Source of the DNA: Streptacidiphilus sp. 4-A2
Lineage (GTDB): Bacteria; Actinomycetota; Actinomycetes; Streptomycetales; Streptomycetaceae
Assembly (NCBI GenBank): GCA_014284505.1
Contig: JAAFYY010000001.1
Coordinates: forward strand, 3,658,001 to 3,722,000
Length of the DNA stretch: 64,000 nucleotides
Direction of reading: 5' to 3'
The notes below the pieces were generated by a model. That model was not told the DNA's origin, did no database searches, and saw only the letters and a list, made by a program, of their open reading frames with translations. The translations under genes were made by a program, and so were the position numbers. Shown one piece after another: positions 38,482-47,603 of the stretch (positions are counted from its first letter, which is position 1; each line of letters starts with the position of its first letter).

Positions 38482-38495
38482 TGGGAGCGCTCTCT
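38482..38495 (-). promoter_or_regulatory. CebR-like operator upstream of the GH16 gene
   Basis: TGGGAGCGCTCTCT matches 12 of 14 positions of the TGGGAGCGCTCCCA palindrome recognised by Streptomyces CebR-type LacI regulators (consensus from memory). It lies about 80 bp upstream of the GH16 start, where a promoter operator would be expected. Confidence 0.6.
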
Positions 38496-38682
38496 GACGA
38501 CGGAGGTCGACCCCCTCCGCCTCTCCCAGGGAGCCGCCGGCACGCGCAGGCACGCGGTGACCAGGCATGACCAGGCATGACCAAGGCCGGCGGTCGAACC
38601 ACGCGGGCCTGCGACCCACTGGACACGAACCAGCCGCAGCCGGCCGCACTGGCTCGGACCGGCCCCGGAGTATGTGGTTCGG

Positions 38683-38697
38683 TTGACGCGCCGTCAA
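38683..38697. promoter_or_regulatory. Perfect TTGACG-CGC-CGTCAA palindrome
   Basis: Fifteen-base inverted repeat with 6-bp arms and a 3-bp centre, in the 647-bp non-coding stretch upstream of the GH16 gene. The same shape recurs in the biosynthetic cluster at 44512, 53281, 58071 and 62172, which suggests an operator for one regulator; the regulator is not identifiable here. Confidence 0.45.
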
Positions 38698-38939
38698 GAC
38701 GCCGGAGCAAACCTTGGCGGTTGCATGCCATTTCATGCGATGCGATCACACCGGGGATCATGACGGCTGGCCAGAAGCCTTCCACGGCAGGTCGGGTATG
38801 CGGGTATCGGTGCAGCTCATGGCCGGTTCGGCGGCCGCGCCCGCGCCCCGCCGGGTGGGCGGCGGCGGGGTCTTGGCGGGAGAGCGGAACCGTGTCCGCT
38901 CCGTTGACATGCGCCGGAGCTGCCGTCACTCTGCTCAGA

Positions 38940-38951
38940 GAGAGCGCTCTC
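38940..38951. promoter_or_regulatory. GAGAGCGCTCTC palindrome
   Basis: Perfect 12-bp palindrome sharing the GAGCGCTC core with the CebR-like site at 38482. It is about 530 bp from the GH16 start and beyond the CobF stop, so it could be a remote auxiliary operator or belong to an unrecognised transcript. TTGACAT lies upstream at 38904. Confidence 0.4.
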
Positions 38952-39053
38952 CATCGGCCTCGGCGGAAGGGCCGGGGCAGGCCCACCCGTACGTCGGCAG
39001 TCACCTGGCCGCGTCGACCCGGCGCCGCCCTCGTCCCCTCAGCCGCCCGGGTA

Positions 39054-39845
39054 TCAGGCGTCAGGCGTCCGGCTCAGGACTCGTCGACCCGGGCGCAGCA
39101 GATACGTGTCCATGATCCAGCCCTTGCGTTCGCGGGCCTCGGCGCGCAGTTCCAGGATCTTCGGTCCGACCTCGGCGAGCCGCCCGGAGAGCAGCAGCTC
39201 GTCCTCCGTGCCGACATAGGCGCCCCAGTAGATGTCCACCTCCGCCTGGTCGGCCTCGGCGACCCCGGCGAAGGCAGTCCGCGCGTCCAGCATCACCGCG
39301 ACGTCCTCGGGCAGTTCCGGCAGCCCCTCGGCCAGGCGGCGGCCGGTGGTGACGGTCACCGGTCGGCCGACCCGGTTCAGCCCGATCCGGTGCCTGGCCG
39401 CCAGCGCGGAGACGCTGCTGATGCCGGGGATCACCGCGTACTCGAACGGGACCCGGCCGCGGGCCAGCACGTCCTCCACGCTCGCGATGGTGCTGTCGTA
39501 CAGACTGGGGTCGCCCCAGACCAGCAGCGCGCCGGTCTCGTCCGGGCCGAGGTCGTCCCGCAGGAAGTCCTCGAACAGGTCCGCACGGCGGGAGCGCCAG
39601 TCCTCGACCGACTCGGTGTAGGCCGGGCTGGTGCGGTCCCGCTCCGGGTCGGAGACCTCGACCACGCGGTGCCCCGGCCGGCCGTGCTCGGCCAGCATCT
39701 CCTGCCGCAGCCGGACCAGGTCCTGCTTCTCCTCGCCCTTGCCGATGACCAGGAAGGCGTCGGTCCGGCCGATGGCCTTGACCGCCTGGAGGGTGAGGTA
39801 GTCGGGGTCGCCCGCTCCGATGCCGATGACGAGGAGATTCTTCAT
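39054..39845 (-). CDS. cobF: Precorrin-6A synthase (deacetylating), CobF
   Basis: SAM-dependent tetrapyrrole methylase of the aerobic cobalamin pathway; methylates C-1 of precorrin-5 with loss of acetate. ATG at 39845 gives MKNLLVIGIGAGDPDYLTLQ, the family GIGxGDPDYLT opening. Further motifs: ALLVWGDPSLYDSTIASVED, AVIPGISSVSALAARH and RERKGWIMDTYLLRPGR. 263 residues, intact frame. No other cobalamin genes are adjacent, so it is an orphan within this window. A start up to 43 codons upstream is possible but unsupported. Confidence 0.92.
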   Translation of the reverse strand: MKNLLVIGIGAGDPDYLTLQAVKAIGRTDAFLVIGKGEEKQDLVRLRQEMLAEHGRPGHRVVEVSDPERDRTSPAYTESVEDWRSRRADLFEDFLRDDLGPDETGALLVWGDPSLYDSTIASVEDVLARGRVPFEYAVIPGISSVSALAARHRIGLNRVGRPVTVTTGRRLAEGLPELPEDVAVMLDARTAFAGVAEADQAEVDIYWGAYVGTEDELLLSGRLAEVGPKILELRAEARERKGWIMDTYLLRPGRRVLSRTPDA

Positions 39846-40217
39846 GGCGCCGAGTCTGCCGCACCGGGACGCCGCGACTCCACCGGGGCGGGAACGGGTA
39901 TGCGAGCGGGCCCTGCCATCCCCTCGGCAGCAGGGCCCGCGCCGTCGTGCCCTCGCGTGCCAGGGCCGCGGCACGCGAACTGATCACGACGGTGCCCGGC
40001 CAGCCTGGTACAGGTGGGTGGCCGCCGTATTGCAAAAATGCGACATGAAATGTGCGGCCCCAGCAGCGCGGCCCGGCCCCGCCGGCGAGCGAACCGGCGG
40101 CCGCGAGCCGGTCGACGCCGCACTCTGTCAGTGGCAGCGCCTAGGGTTTCCTTGACTGGCCCTCACCAGCTGCCAGCCGCAACCCAGTTGTCCGCCACCA
40201 TCGCATCGGGGGCGCCC
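39846..40217. other. Divergent intergenic region between cobF and AraC-type regulator
   Basis: About 370 bp holding both promoters. An AT-richer patch TATTGCAAAAATGCGACATG at 40028-40047 is the likeliest promoter area. I looked for a cobalamin riboswitch (B12 box) and did not find one. Confidence 0.5.
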
Positions 40218-41084
40218 ATGCCATCCTCCGCGCATCCGGCCGAGCCGTTCGCTCAGATCTCCGGCCGGGCGAGCCCGGCCCTGACCGGCTATGTCCTCGG
40301 CTACCAGGGCTTCCGCCTCGGACCCGGCTCCGAGCAGGACAGGCTGGTGGTGCCCGACGGCTCGATCAAGATCCTCTTTGGCTTCGGCGCCCGGTGCAGA
40401 TCACCGACGCGGTCGACCCGCGGCGGTCGCTGACCGCGGTCTCGCTGGTCAGTCCGGTCGCGCTGACGGCCGTGGTGGGGCCCGCCGGCCTGGCGCACGG
40501 GCTGGTCGCCGTGCTGACCCCGATGGGCGCCTACCGGCTGTTCGGTGTGCCCATGGACGAATGGTCGGAGCTGGAGCTCGACCCCTCCGTCCTGTTCGGC
40601 CGGAGGTTCCCGCGGCTGCTGGAGCGCCTGGCCGAATGCACCGGCTGGCCGGCCCGGTTCCGGCTGCTGGACCAGGTGTTCACCCGGCGGATCCGCCGGG
40701 GCCCGGAGTGCGACCGCGAGGTCGTCTGGGCCTGGCGGGAGTTGCAGCGCAGCGGGGGGCGGATCCCGATCCAGCGGCTGGCCACGGCCACCGGCTGGAG
40801 CCGTCGGCATCTGGAGCGGAGGTTCCACGCACAGGTGGGCCGCTCCCCAAGGACATCGCCCAGGTGCGCCGGATCCAGCAGGCGCTGCGGCTCAAGGAGG
40901 CCGGGGTGCCGCTGGCGCACATCGCCAGCCGCTCGGGTTTTCACGACCAGCCGCACTTCACCCGGGCCTTCAAGGCGATGCTGGGGTTCACCCCGCTGCG
41001 GATGCCGCAGGACCGGATCGACTGGGGCCGAACACCCTGCTCGACCTGCTGCCGGAGCAGCCCGCCGAAGCGGCCGCGGACTGA
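40218..41084 (+). CDS. AraC-family transcriptional regulator
   Basis: N-terminal effector domain (GYVLGYQGFRLGPGSEQDRL, VPDGSIKILFGFGA) and C-terminal double helix-turn-helix: IQRLATATGWSRRHLERRFH and VPLAHIASRSGFHDQPHFTR followed by AFKAMLGFTPLRM, the AraC signature. About 290 residues; frameshifts near 40395, 40848 and 41028. ATG start at 40218. Followed by a terminator hairpin, then the MFS transporter on the same strand, which it may regulate. Confidence 0.87.
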
Positions 41085-41171
41085 CCGCCGAGCGGCGCCC
41101 GGCCGGGCTGTTCGCGACACCCCGTGCGCAGCATCTGTCGCAAACGGCCCTCCAGCCAGTATGGTGGCGTC

Positions 41172-41207
41172 GAAGGCCCTGCCACATCCCCCGATGGCAG
41201 GGCCTTC
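41172..41207 (+). terminator. Terminator after the AraC-type regulator gene
   Basis: Perfect 13-bp inverted repeat GAAGGCCCTGCCA (41172-41184) and TGGCAGGGCCTTC (41195-41207) with a 10-nt loop, about 90 bp beyond the regulator stop. Confidence 0.8.
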
Positions 41208-41211
41208 ACCT

Positions 41212-41243
41212 GTTCCGGGGCTTGCGCGTTCCGGGGCTTGCGC
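41212..41243. repeat. Two tandem 16-bp repeats upstream of MFS gene
   Basis: GTTCCGGGGCTTGCGC occurs at 41212-41227 and immediately again at 41228-41243. Related GGTTCCGGAGCGGACGG / GATTCCGGAGCG segments follow to about 41300. Located in the presumed promoter region of the MFS transporter. Confidence 0.8.
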
Positions 41244-41322
41244 CGGGCACCGGTCCGCGGGACGGGGTTCCGGAGCGGACGGGATTCCGGAGCGTGGACA
41301 AGCCATTGCACACCACACAACA

Positions 41323-41337
41323 GATCATAGGATGATC
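41323..41337 (+). promoter_or_regulatory. Palindromic operator overlapping the MFS start region
   Basis: GATCAT-AGG-ATGATC is a perfect inverted repeat with 6-bp arms ending three bases before the GTG start at 41340. A repressor bound here would block both transcription and translation initiation, as is common for drug-exporter genes. Confidence 0.5.
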
Positions 41338-41339
41338 AG

Positions 41340-43071
41340 GTGCGTGCCACTGGAGATTCCCCGAGTACCACGAGGCCCGCCTCGCGCCCGGGCGCGGAGC
41401 CAGGATCGCGCTACAAGTGGGTGGCACTGTCCAACACCACCCTGGGTGTCTTCATGGCCACCCTGGACGCGTCGATCGTGATCATCGCGATGCCCGCGAT
41501 CTTCCGGGGCATCGGACTCGACCCGCTGGCCCCGGGGAACATCAGCTACCTGCTGTGGCTGATCATGGGATATCTACTGGTCACCGCCGTCCTGGTGGTC
41601 GCCCTCGGCCGCCTCGGCGACATCTACGGGCGGGTCCGGATCTACAACCTGGGCTTCGCGGTGTTCAGCGCCGCCTCGCTGGCACTCTCGCTCGACCCCT
41701 TCCGCGGGCCCGCCGGCGCGCTGTGGCTGATCGCCTTCCGGATCGTGCAGGCCCTGGGCGGCGCGATGCTGATGGCCAACTCCGCCGCCATCCTCACCGA
41801 CGCCTTCCCCGCCGAGCAGCGCGGGACAGCCCTGGGCGTGAACCAGATCGCCGGGCTGGCCGGGCAGTTCCTCGGGCTGGTCGCCGGGGGTCTGCTGGCC
41901 ACCGTCGACTGGCGCGCGGTGTTCTGGGTCAATGTCCCGATCGGGGTGGTCGGCACCATCTGGTCGTACCGCAGCCTGCGGGAGGTCGGCGCCACCCGCC
42001 GGGCCGGCATCGACTGGGCCGGGAACCTGACCTTCACCTGCGGGGCGCTGGCCCTGCTGGCCGGGATCACCTACGGGATCCAGCCCTACGGCGGCCATCC
42101 GACCGGCTGGACCAACCCCATGGTCCTGGCGCTGCTGGGCGGCGGCCTGGCGATGCTGGCCGTCTTCGCGATCGTGGAGAGCCGGATCGCCGAACCCATG
42201 TTCCACCTCGGGCTGTTCCGGATCCGGGCCTTCGCGGCGGGCAACGCCGCCGCGCTGCTCACCGCGATCGCACGCGGCGGGCTCCAGTTCATGCTGATCA
42301 TCTGGCTCCAGGGGGTGTGGCTGCCGCTGCACGGCTACGCCTACACCGACACCCCGCTGTGGGCCGGCATCGCGCTGCTGCCGCTGACGGCCGGATTCCT
42401 GGTCTCCGGGCCGGTCAGCGGCTACCTGTCGGACCGCTTCGGCGCGCGGGCCTTCGCCACCGGCGGGCTGCTGCTGATGGCCGCCTCCTTTGTCGGACTG
42501 CTGATGCTGCCGGTCGACTTCGACTACCCGGTCTTCGCGGCGATCGTCTTCGCCAACGGCGTCGGGCAGGGGCTCTTCTCCGCGCCCAACACCTCGTCGA
42601 TCATGGGCAGCGTGCCGCCGGAACGGCGCGGCGCGGCCTCGGGATGCGCTCCACCTTCCAGAACTCGGGATGTCGCTGTCCATCGGCATCTTCTTCTCGC
42701 TGATGGTCATCGGGCTGGCCGGCTCGCTGCCGCACACGCTCAGCAGCGGGCTCCAGGCCCAGGGCGTCCCGGCCGCCACCGCCGGGCAGGTCGCCACCCT
42801 GCCACCGGTGTCCACGCTGTTCGCCGCTTCCTCGGGCAGAACCCGGTGGGCCATCTGCTGGCGCCGTCCGGGGTGCTGGACAAGCTGCCCGCGCACAACG
42901 CCGCGACCCTCACCGGCACCCAGTTCTTCCCGCATCTGATCTCCGCGCCACTGCACCACGGGCTGTCCGTGGTGTTCCTGGCGGCGACCGTGATGGCGCT
43001 GATCGCGGCGACCGCCTCGGCGCTGCGCGGCGGCGACCACCAAGCGTCCGGCTGCCGCCGCAAAGGGCTGA
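41340..43071 (+). CDS. MFS transporter, DHA2 (EmrB/QacA) family
   Basis: Drug:H+ antiporter-type exporter with about 14 membrane helices. GTG start at 41340. Motifs: LDASIVIIAMPAIF (TM1, motif D1), VALGRLGDIYGRVRIYNLG (motif A), FRIVQALGGAMLMANSAAIL and GLVAGGLLATVDWRAVFWVN (motif C region), SGPVSGYLSDRFGARAFATG. Frameshifts near 42650, 42835 and 43035; corrected, it ends ATTKRPAAAAKG with stop 43069-43071. About 575 residues. Convergent with the condensation-domain gene of the cluster, only 16 bp away; it may be either an independent exporter or the cluster's edge. Confidence 0.88.
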
Positions 43072-43087
43072 GCGCGCTCGGGAGGCC

Positions 43088-44458
43088 TCAGTCGTGGCCC
43101 AGGGCCAGCGCCTCGGTCACCACCAGTTCCTCGATCCCGTGGAGCAGCGACTCCATGTCGGGTCGCGGCAGGTAGGAGGTGTCGGCGGTCATCGACAGCT
43201 CCAGCGAGCCGGGCGCGTGCTGGGCGTCCATGGCGAAGGTGGTGCCGGGGCGGGGCTCGCACTCCACCGGCCAGGTCAGCGTGGTCAGCGGCCGCGCCTG
43301 CTTCAGCGGTAGCTTGGACGGGTCGTTCTCCAGCGGGTAGTGCGGCACCAGGTCACGGATGTCATTGAAGATGCAACTGCGGTCGGCCGCGGCCCCCTCC
43401 GCCTCCAACTCCGCGATGTCGCGGTCCAGCAGCCGCTTGTCGTAGTAGGCGTTGCGGTAGGAGGACAGCGTCACCCCCTGGGCCCGGCGCGCCAACTCCG
43501 CGAACTCACCGGTGGCGTCCGGCAGATGGATCAGCCCCTCCTGGGCCACAGTGGTCACCGCGTGGGCCAGCTCCGGCCGGAACCGGTTGCTGACCACCAC
43601 CTGGAACATCGCGTCGGGGGTACCGGTCAGCCGGGCCATGTTCACCGAGGCGGCCGCCAGCAGCACCGAGGAGGTGCTGACCCGGTGCCCGGCGGCCACC
43701 AGCTCCACCGCGCGCGCCAGCGCGGGTGAGTTGAGCACCGCGTTGGGGAAGATGTCGGCCGGCTCCTCGCGGCGGGTGGTGAAGATCCGGCGCGGGCCCT
43801 GGCGCAGCTTCCTGGCCCAGAACTGCCGGGCGTTGGCGTCCCGCCGCCGGCCCCGGTCCGAGGCCTGGAAGGCGGCCTCCGCCCGCGGTTGCAGCGCCGG
43901 ATGGCGCTCCCGGAGCTGTTCCGGGGAGTCACCGGTGGCCAGCGCGAACAGGTCGGTCACCACCCGGGACAGGCCCCAGCCGTCGACGGCGGTATGGGAC
44001 AGACAGAACCCCACAAAGGTCATCAGCCCCTCGGTGTGCACCACCGCCATCCGCATCGGCCACTCGGTCGCGCAGTCGAACGGCTTGCTGACCAGCTCTT
44101 CGAGCAGCGCCCGGCCGCGCGGCTCGGCCTGGTCGGCGTCGGCCTCCAGCAGATGGACCGGGATGCTGCCGGAGCCGTCCAGGATCTGCCGCAGGCCGCC
44201 GCTGTCGTCGGGCTCCAGCCTGGTGCGCAGCGACTCGTGCAACTCGACCAGCCGGCCCAGCGCGTCCAGCACCCGGGGCACCGGGACCCCGGGGCGCACC
44301 GGGAACCCGCTGGAGACGTTGTAGCGGTAGGCGTCGTCCCCGAGTTTCCGGATCGCGTCCCAGATGGCCAGTTGGCCCCAGGTGGCCGGTCCGGACCCCG
44401 AACTCCCGGACGAGAAGCCGACGTTCTGCATTCGACTCACACTCGCAATCACGGTCAT
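43088..44458 (-). CDS. Free-standing condensation-domain protein
   Basis: 456-residue protein with the CoA-dependent acyltransferase fold of NRPS condensation domains, one intact frame. The HHxxxDG region is read as CLSHTAVDGWGLSRVV with the catalytic second His and the Asp-Gly. QLAIWDAIRKLGDDAYRYNV and LVELHESLRTRLEPDDSGGL are the usual N-terminal motifs. GTPDAMFQVVVSNRFRPEL and RPLTTLTWPVECEP resemble later C-domain motifs. No A or T domain is fused, so it probably joins carrier-bound partners, forming an amide or ester. ATG at 44458; a possible operator at 44512 lies just upstream. Confidence 0.85.
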   Translation of the reverse strand: MTVIASVSRMQNVGFSSGSSGSGPATWGQLAIWDAIRKLGDDAYRYNVSSGFPVRPGVPVPRVLDALGRLVELHESLRTRLEPDDSGGLRQILDGSGSIPVHLLEADADQAEPRGRALLEELVSKPFDCATEWPMRMAVVHTEGLMTFVGFCLSHTAVDGWGLSRVVTDLFALATGDSPEQLRERHPALQPRAEAAFQASDRGRRRDANARQFWARKLRQGPRRIFTTRREEPADIFPNAVLNSPALARAVELVAAGHRVSTSSVLLAAASVNMARLTGTPDAMFQVVVSNRFRPELAHAVTTVAQEGLIHLPDATGEFAELARRAQGVTLSSYRNAYYDKRLLDRDIAELEAEGAAADRSCIFNDIRDLVPHYPLENDPSKLPLKQARPLTTLTWPVECEPRPGTTFAMDAQHAPGSLELSMTADTSYLPRPDMESLLHGIEELVVTEALALGHD

Positions 44459-44511
44459 CCATCGCGTCTCGCGTACCCTGCCGCAGACGTGAGTTCCGGC
44501 CGCACGGGTAC

Positions 44512-44526
44512 TTGACTTATGGTCAG
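44512..44526. promoter_or_regulatory. TTGACTTATGGTCAG operator-like motif
   Basis: Imperfect inverted repeat (TTGAC-N5-GTCAG), 54 bp upstream of the condensation-domain start and overlapping the PPTase stop. Same layout as motifs at 53281, 58071 and 62172. Locally AT-rich. Confidence 0.4.
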
Positions 44527-45249
44527 ACGTTGCTTCCGGGAGCACCGCCCCAGAGCGCCCTGCGGATCCGGAAGGGCGCCACGCCCTCGACCGCGAGCGC
44601 CGCCCGGAACGAGCGGGACCACGGCAGGGCGCGGGCAGTGCGACATCCCGCACCGAACAGCTCAGCCCGCCGGCCGGGAGCCGCAGCGGACCGTCGTCGC
44701 CGACCGGCAGCCGCAGGCCTTCGGCCAGCCGTCCGCCGTAGACCTTGACGCAGGCCTCGCGGCGGCACCACAGCCGGGCGAACCGCGCCGAGCGGCCCAG
44801 GGCCGATGGCGCCGACGCCACCGACCGCGCATCCTGCTCGGGGAAGAAGCGGGCGGCGACCCGCGCCGCCACCCGTTCGTCCGGCAGCTGCTCCACATCC
44901 GCCCCCACCCGGCGGCCCACCGACAGCGCGAGCACCGCCAGTGCGCCGGAGGCCGAGTAGTTGAGGTGCAGCCTGCCCGATCTGCCTTCCGGGCCGACCG
45001 GTTCGGGCTTGCCGTGCGGACCCCGGCGCCAGACCAGTTCGGCGGGCGGCAGGCCCAGCCGCCGCGCCGCCAGCAGCCGGACCGCGCCGTGGACCACGGT
45101 GAAGCGGTCGCGGCGCACCGGATCGGCGGCCGCCGCACGCGCCCGCTCGCACTCCTCCTGATCGAGCAACCCGCGCAGGCGGGACCAGTTTGTGGCGGCT
45201 GGTCGGTCGGGATCACCCAGAACTCGACCTCCTGGACGGCCGTGCTCAC
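44523..45249 (-). CDS. 4-phosphopantetheinyl transferase (Sfp type)
   Basis: Transfers the phosphopantetheine arm of CoA to carrier proteins of the cluster. GTG at 45249 overlaps the stop of the KASIII-like gene (GTGA). Core: FTVVHGAVRLLAARRLGLPP, WRRGPHGKPEPVG, LHLNYSASGALAVLALSVGR, then the Mg-binding GADVEQL and the WCRREACVKVYGGRL motif with the conserved Lys. It ends IRRALWGGAPGSNV. About 240 residues; frameshifts near 45190 and 44650. Its presence inside the cluster supports a carrier-protein-based pathway. Confidence 0.88.
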
Positions 45250-46207
45250 CGGCCCGCCAGGGCCTGATCGGCCGCCGGGAGCGCGACCGGAGCACTCCCC
45301 GGATCAGCGGCCGGATGGAAGCCGGCCATTCCGAGCAGGCCGAGCACCGGATCGTAGTCGGCGACCAGTACCGGGCGGCCCTGGGAGCGCCACTGCGGCA
45401 GCCGCGCGGCCAGCTCCGACCAGACACCGGTGAGCGGCTGCCCGGCCGGTGCGTCCACCGACCGGGCGGCGGCCGCACCGGCCTGCGCGGTACCGGGCAG
45501 GCCCGCCCCGGCGACCAGCACCGCCTCCGCTCCGAGCACGGCCAGTTGCCCGGCGACCAGACCGGCCACCGACTCCGGCTGCACCGAGGTTGCTTGATGC
45601 ACAGTCAGCTCAGGTGCCGACGACTCCTCACAGACCAGGGCCACGGCGACATGCCGATCCGGCACCCGTACCGGGACCGGCGGCGTGTAGTGCAACGACG
45701 CCTGCTCGGCCACCAGCACCACCGCCCGGCGACAGCCCCCGGTGCGCTGGTAGTCGCGGACTATCCGCAGCGCGGTGAAGGCCGCGGCCGGGCCCTGGTC
45801 GTTGACCGCGAAGGCCAGCGGCGACCCGGCGCAGAACCGGCTGAGGTGCACCGCGGTGGAGCGGCCGGGGCGGACATCGGGGATCGCCAGCGCGAGCACC
45901 AGCAGGTCCACCGGCTCGCCGTCCGGCAACGCCTCCGCCAGCAGCCCTCGGCCATCTCGCCGTAGGAGTGCCCGACGCCCTGCCGCAGCAGGTCCTCGCG
46001 CAGCGGCACACCGTACGGGCGGGCCAGATCGCCGAGAAAGACCCGCAGATCCGGATCGGTCGAGGTCTCCGACCTGCCGTCGAACACCTTGGCCAGCACC
46101 CGGCTGACCCGCACTCCGGCCCCGCCGTTCAGACCCGGACCGCCCGAGCCGCCCGGACCGGGTGTCGCGGCGCGGAGTACGGGTGCGGCGGGGTCCGTTC
46201 CGGGCAC
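45246..46207 (-). CDS. Thiolase-fold KASIII-like protein, probably lacking the catalytic Cys
   Basis: About 320 residues, GTG at 46207, three bases after the carrier-protein stop. Segments ARPYGVPLREDLLRQGVGHS, VDLLVLALAIPDVRPGR and CRRAVVLVAEQASLHYTPPV follow the N-terminal half of FabH-type enzymes. Where the Cys loop is expected the sequence reads FAVNDQGPAAAFTALRIV, so Gln or Asp seems to replace the nucleophile; a Cys a little earlier (SRFCAGSP) is an alternative. The C-terminal half lacks clear His/Asn motifs. One frameshift near 45940. It may be a non-elongating partner of the KASIII at 46671 (inference). Confidence 0.6.
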
Positions 46208-46210
46208 CGG

Positions 46211-46498
46211 TCAGTCCTCGGCGACGACATGCCCGGCGACGAAGTCGGCCAGGGCGGCCACCGAGGCCAGGTCGTCCTCGCCGATGTCCTCCACGTCGAC
46301 CTGGATGTCCAGCGCCTCCTCCAGCTCCAGGATCAGCTCCAGCGTCCCGGCCGAGGTAAGGCCGAGGTCGTCGAAGAGACAGGCGTTCTCGGGTATCGCC
46401 GTGAGTTCCTTCTTCAGGACCCGGGGCAGGAGTTCGCCGATGCTGCGCAGGATCCGGCCGCGCAGTTCGGCCTCGGGTTCAACAGCGTTTTCTTCCAC
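46211..46498 (-). CDS. Acyl carrier protein
   Basis: 95 residues from the GTG at 46498, which has AAGGGG upstream; a longer in-frame reading begins further up without support. Helical and acidic. The phosphopantetheine site lies in CLFDDLGLTSAGTLELILEL, with Ser in LTSAG rather than the more common DSL. DIQVDVEDIGEDDLASVAAL completes the four-helix pattern. Located between the two KASIII-like genes and followed within three bases by one of them. Intact frame. Confidence 0.82.
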   Translation of the reverse strand: MEENAVEPEAELRGRILRSIGELLPRVLKKELTAIPENACLFDDLGLTSAGTLELILELEEALDIQVDVEDIGEDDLASVAALADFVAGHVVAED

Positions 46499-46670
46499 GG
46501 GTATCCGATCCCCTTGTGATGGCGCGGCTGACGGATTGCGGTACTTCCGGGCCCCGGCTCGGCGGCGAGCGGGTGCGCGGGCGGCCTGCTGCGCCCGGAT
46601 GACGGACGGCAACGGCCTTGCTGGGTACCGGGTTTGTCGCATGACCTGAGGTCAGTTGCGCTCGGCCGGG

Positions 46671-47603
46671 TCAGTGTTCGACGACCATGGCCGAGAAGGT
46701 GGCCCCGATACCGGAGGCTGCGATCAGATAGCGGTCGCCCTGCCGGAGCAGACCGCGACTGAGGGCAGTGTGGAGATTGACGAAGGCGTCCGCTGCGAAA
46801 CTGTGCCCGACCAACGGCACGTTGTCCAGCACCACCTTCGCCAGTGGCACTCCGAGCCGCTTGCACAGGCCGCGCCAGGAGACCTGGTTGACGTTGTGCG
46901 GCAGCACCAGTGCCAGGTCGGCCAGGTCGGTCCCGGCCTGTTCCAGCGCGGCCCCGATGGCCTCGGCCATCAGCACCGGGTACTCCCGCTGGTAGCGTTC
47001 CGGCCAGCTCCTGATCCTCGGCCAGCCGGCCGTCGAACTCGCCGCGGTGGCGCACCGCGTAGGACAGCACCCGGTTGCGTCCGCCGCCGGAGCGGACCAG
47101 GCAGGCCGCCGCCCCCTCCGCGAAGATGCCGGTCTCCGGCACCAGTTGGGCATCCCTGGTGAAGGTCTTCTCCCCGGCCAGGATCAGCGCCAGGGCATCC
47201 GGATCGGGCTCCCCGGCGAGCAGTCGGCCGGCCAGGTCGACCGCCAGCAGCCCGATCGCACAGCGTGGTGGGACACGGTGAAGGCGTTGGCGTGCTCCAG
47301 CCGGTAGCGGCCGAGCAGGTCGTGCAACGGGTTGAGCGGGTACGGCGCGGCCACCGGCATGCTGCGTGCGTGGATCACGAAGCGCACCTGCTGCTCGCGT
47401 CCGCGCAACTCGTCCAGCGCCTCGACGGCACCGGCGAGCAGATCGGTAAGGCTTCCTCCGGGGTCAAGAAGTACCTGGTCCAGACCGTGGAAGCGGCGGA
47501 AGAGCTGGATTTGACGCGGGGTCAGGCCGATCCGTTCGCCGACCGCCTCAATGGGAAAGGCGGTTTTGGGAAGGTGGACGGCCACTGCCTCCAGTGCGGT
47601 CAC
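46671..47603 (-). CDS. KASIII (FabH-like) ketosynthase with altered catalytic triad
   Basis: About 310 residues, GTG at 47603. VAVHLPKTAFPIEAVGERIG and FVIHARSMPVAAPYPLNPLH are N-terminal thiolase motifs. The nucleophilic Cys is in NAFTVSHHCAIGLLAVDLAG (after fixing a slip near 47258), and the His in LALVLPHNVNQVSWRGL. The place of the usual Asn (GNT/GNS motif) is LVGHSFAADAFVNLHTAL, that is His. Another frameshift lies near 47010. Such changes occur in KASIII relatives that transfer acyl groups rather than elongate. Leftmost-starting gene of the cluster's first minus-strand operon; divergent from the plus-strand carrier-like gene. Confidence 0.82.

Larger units (their letters stand above)
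38407..39053. other. Long non-coding region with several palindromes
   Basis: About 650 bp between the GH16 start and the CobF stop. Features seen: operator-like palindromes at 38482-38495, 38683-38697 and 38940-38951, a TTGACAT at 38904 that could be a -35 element, and an AT-richer patch at 38716-38760. No protein-coding reading frame with recognisable content was found on either strand. Confidence 0.6.

Noticed and set aside
38577..39983. Long plus-strand ORF over the non-coding region and cobF
   Set aside because: Antisense to cobF for most of its length and of low-complexity composition elsewhere.
39846..40217. Cobalamin riboswitch upstream of cobF
   Set aside because: No B12-box-like sequence or suitable secondary structure could be recognised.
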